Positions 33,780 to 34,472 of a DNA stretch of 34,472 nt are shown here, piece by piece (the stretch's first letter is position 1; the number at the start of each line of letters is the position of its first letter). A program made the position numbers and the translations under genes. The notes below the pieces were generated by a model. That model searched no databases, had not been told where the DNA came from, and worked only from the letters and a program-made list of their open reading frames with translations. Origin of the DNA: Verrucomicrobiaceae bacterium E54 (lineage in GTDB: Bacteria; Verrucomicrobiota; Verrucomicrobiia; Verrucomicrobiales; Akkermansiaceae); NCBI GenBank assembly GCA_022548915.1, contig JAKZES010000057.1, positions 1 to 34,472 on the forward strand. Reading direction: 5' to 3'.

Positions 33780-34160
33780 ATGAAACGGACCCTCGGGCAG
33801 CGCATCCGCGAGCTGCGCCAGCAGAAAAGAATGTCCCTTCGGGACCTCGGTGAGGTCCTCAAGGATCCGGAAACCAATACCCCGGTTTCCGCAGCCTTCC
33901 TGTCCGACATCGAGAATAGCCGTCGGTTCCCGTCCGACGAGATGCTCGAGAAAATCGCCAAGGCCCTCGGCACCGACGTCGCGGACCTCAACAGCCACGA
34001 CCAGCGCGCGGCTGCGCGCGAGCTCGGCGAATTGGTCGAAATGAACGTCCAGTACGCCTTCGCCTTCCGGCAGGTGCTCGACGAGGTGAAGGAGAAGGGC
34101 ATGAGCCCGGAACAGATCGTCGAGGCCGTGAGAGCCCATCAACGAAATCAGAAACAATGA
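33780..34160 (+). CDS. XRE-family transcriptional regulator (126 aa)
   Basis: This is a Cro/CI-type helix-turn-helix repressor. Residues 3-64 hold the five-helix domain (TLGQRIRELRQQKRMSLRDLGEVL, then AAFLSDIENSRRFPSDEMLEKIAKALGT), with SAAFLSDIENS as the recognition helix. A C-terminal helical region (75-120, REL.ELVEMNVQYAFAFRQVLDEV) probably dimerises. I start at ATG 33780, the first codon before the helix-turn-helix; ATG 33735 would add 15 residues of no likeness. The stop overlaps the next start as ATGA. XRE genes paired with ImmA/IrrE-type peptidases are typical of mobile elements and stress responses, where the peptidase cleaves the repressor. Confidence 0.9.
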   Translation: MKRTLGQRIRELRQQKRMSLRDLGEVLKDPETNTPVSAAFLSDIENSRRFPSDEMLEKIAKALGTDVADLNSHDQRAAARELGELVEMNVQYAFAFRQVLDEVKEKGMSPEQIVEAVRAHQRNQKQ

Positions 34161-34441
34161 GGACCAATCGAGATCCAGGCCCCTTTCTCAAAACCGAATT
34201 CATTCCCGACAAGCGCATCGAGCGTCGTGCCTTGGCCGAACTCGAGGAGCTTGGGCTGATGCCCGAGCGGCCCGAGCCCATCAAGATCGAACTGTTCTCC
34301 GACCTGAAGTGGGGCATCCCTGAGGACTACGACAAGCTCCCGGCTGGGGTGCTCGGCTACGCTGCTTTCACCGTTAACCCGCATTTCTCATACTCGCGGC
34401 GGCGATTCGCCGATGGGGGGCTCGATCTCGGTGAGAGATGA
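34157..34441 (+). CDS. ImmA/IrrE-like protein stopped by in-frame TGA (94 aa, probably broken)
   Basis: The 94 residues resemble the N-terminal part of ImmA/IrrE-type (COG2856) peptidases that accompany XRE regulators: DPGPFLKTEFIPDKRIERRAL, ELGLMP, PEPIKIELF and LPAGVLGYAAF. In such proteins the HEXXH zinc motif follows shortly after. Here a TGA (34439-34441) ends the frame first. The same frame continues past it as DQRLLSTLGD until the window ends, which resembles the R..STL run normally just before HEXXH. A nonsense mutation (for example from CGA) or a sequencing error fits. If the stop is real, the peptidase is lost and this is a pseudogene. The start overlaps the XRE stop by ATGA. Confidence 0.6.
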   Translation: MRTNRDPGPFLKTEFIPDKRIERRALAELEELGLMPERPEPIKIELFSDLKWGIPEDYDKLPAGVLGYAAFTVNPHFSYSRRRFADGGLDLGER

Positions 34442-34472
34442 GATCAGCGGCTTTTGAGCACCCTCGGCGATT

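Overview
The window is high-GC bacterial DNA, and its gene content points to Verrucomicrobiota, probably Verrucomicrobiales. The signs are a secreted sulfatase, an HzsA-related propeller/cytochrome c protein, very long secreted proteins with autotransporter-associated beta-strand, choice-of-anchor-D and LamG-type repeats, and weak or absent Shine-Dalgarno sequences. This assignment is inferred from gene content; there is no rRNA or marker alignment behind it.

Layout. Positions 1-90 are the 3' end (domains V and VI) of a group II intron whose remainder lies outside the window. It ends 32 nt before the start of a sulfatase gene. Then come a small SH3-domain protein, a 1039-residue secreted HzsA-related protein with two CXXCH haem motifs and a C-terminal FGE-like domain (minus strand), an ankyrin-repeat lipoprotein ending in an L,D-transpeptidase domain (plus), and a radical SAM protein resembling the archaeal Tes/MJ0619 family (minus). 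A P-II nitrogen regulator (glnB) follows behind a clear sigma-54 promoter, with a probable enhancer palindrome upstream and an intrinsic terminator downstream. Positions 9.2-14 kb hold an alpha/beta hydrolase, a GyrI-like protein, an M14-type zinc peptidase in an apparent operon with citrate synthase, and tsaB. A 146-bp element with 21-bp perfect inverted ends sits between two of these genes.

Positions 14-21.3 kb hold a 1729-residue beta-strand-repeat surface protein and transketolase, both on the minus strand. tRNA-Glu(UUC) with an encoded CCA follows, then a four-helix membrane protein. Positions 22.6-33.5 kb form an accessory region: two giant secreted repeat proteins of lower and uneven GC flank a compact four-gene minus-strand cassette made of a 56-aa protein, a DUF2924 protein, a large serine recombinase and a small helix-turn-helix protein. 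The last kilobase holds an XRE repressor gene with a probable operator inside its own promoter. It overlaps an ImmA/IrrE-like gene that is stopped by an in-frame TGA just before the expected zinc site.

How the genes relate. The core-metabolism genes (glnB, gltA, tsaB, tkt, tRNA-Glu) look chromosomal and intact. The sulfatase and the surface proteins suggest growth on sulfated polysaccharides or attachment to particles. The intron end, the recombinase cassette, the inverted-repeat element and the XRE/ImmA pair mark points of mobile-element activity. The most unusual items are the haem/FGE-like fusion that lacks the FGE cysteines, the ankyrin/L,D-transpeptidase lipoprotein, the Tes-like radical SAM enzyme and the recombinase cassette between two giant adhesin-like genes.
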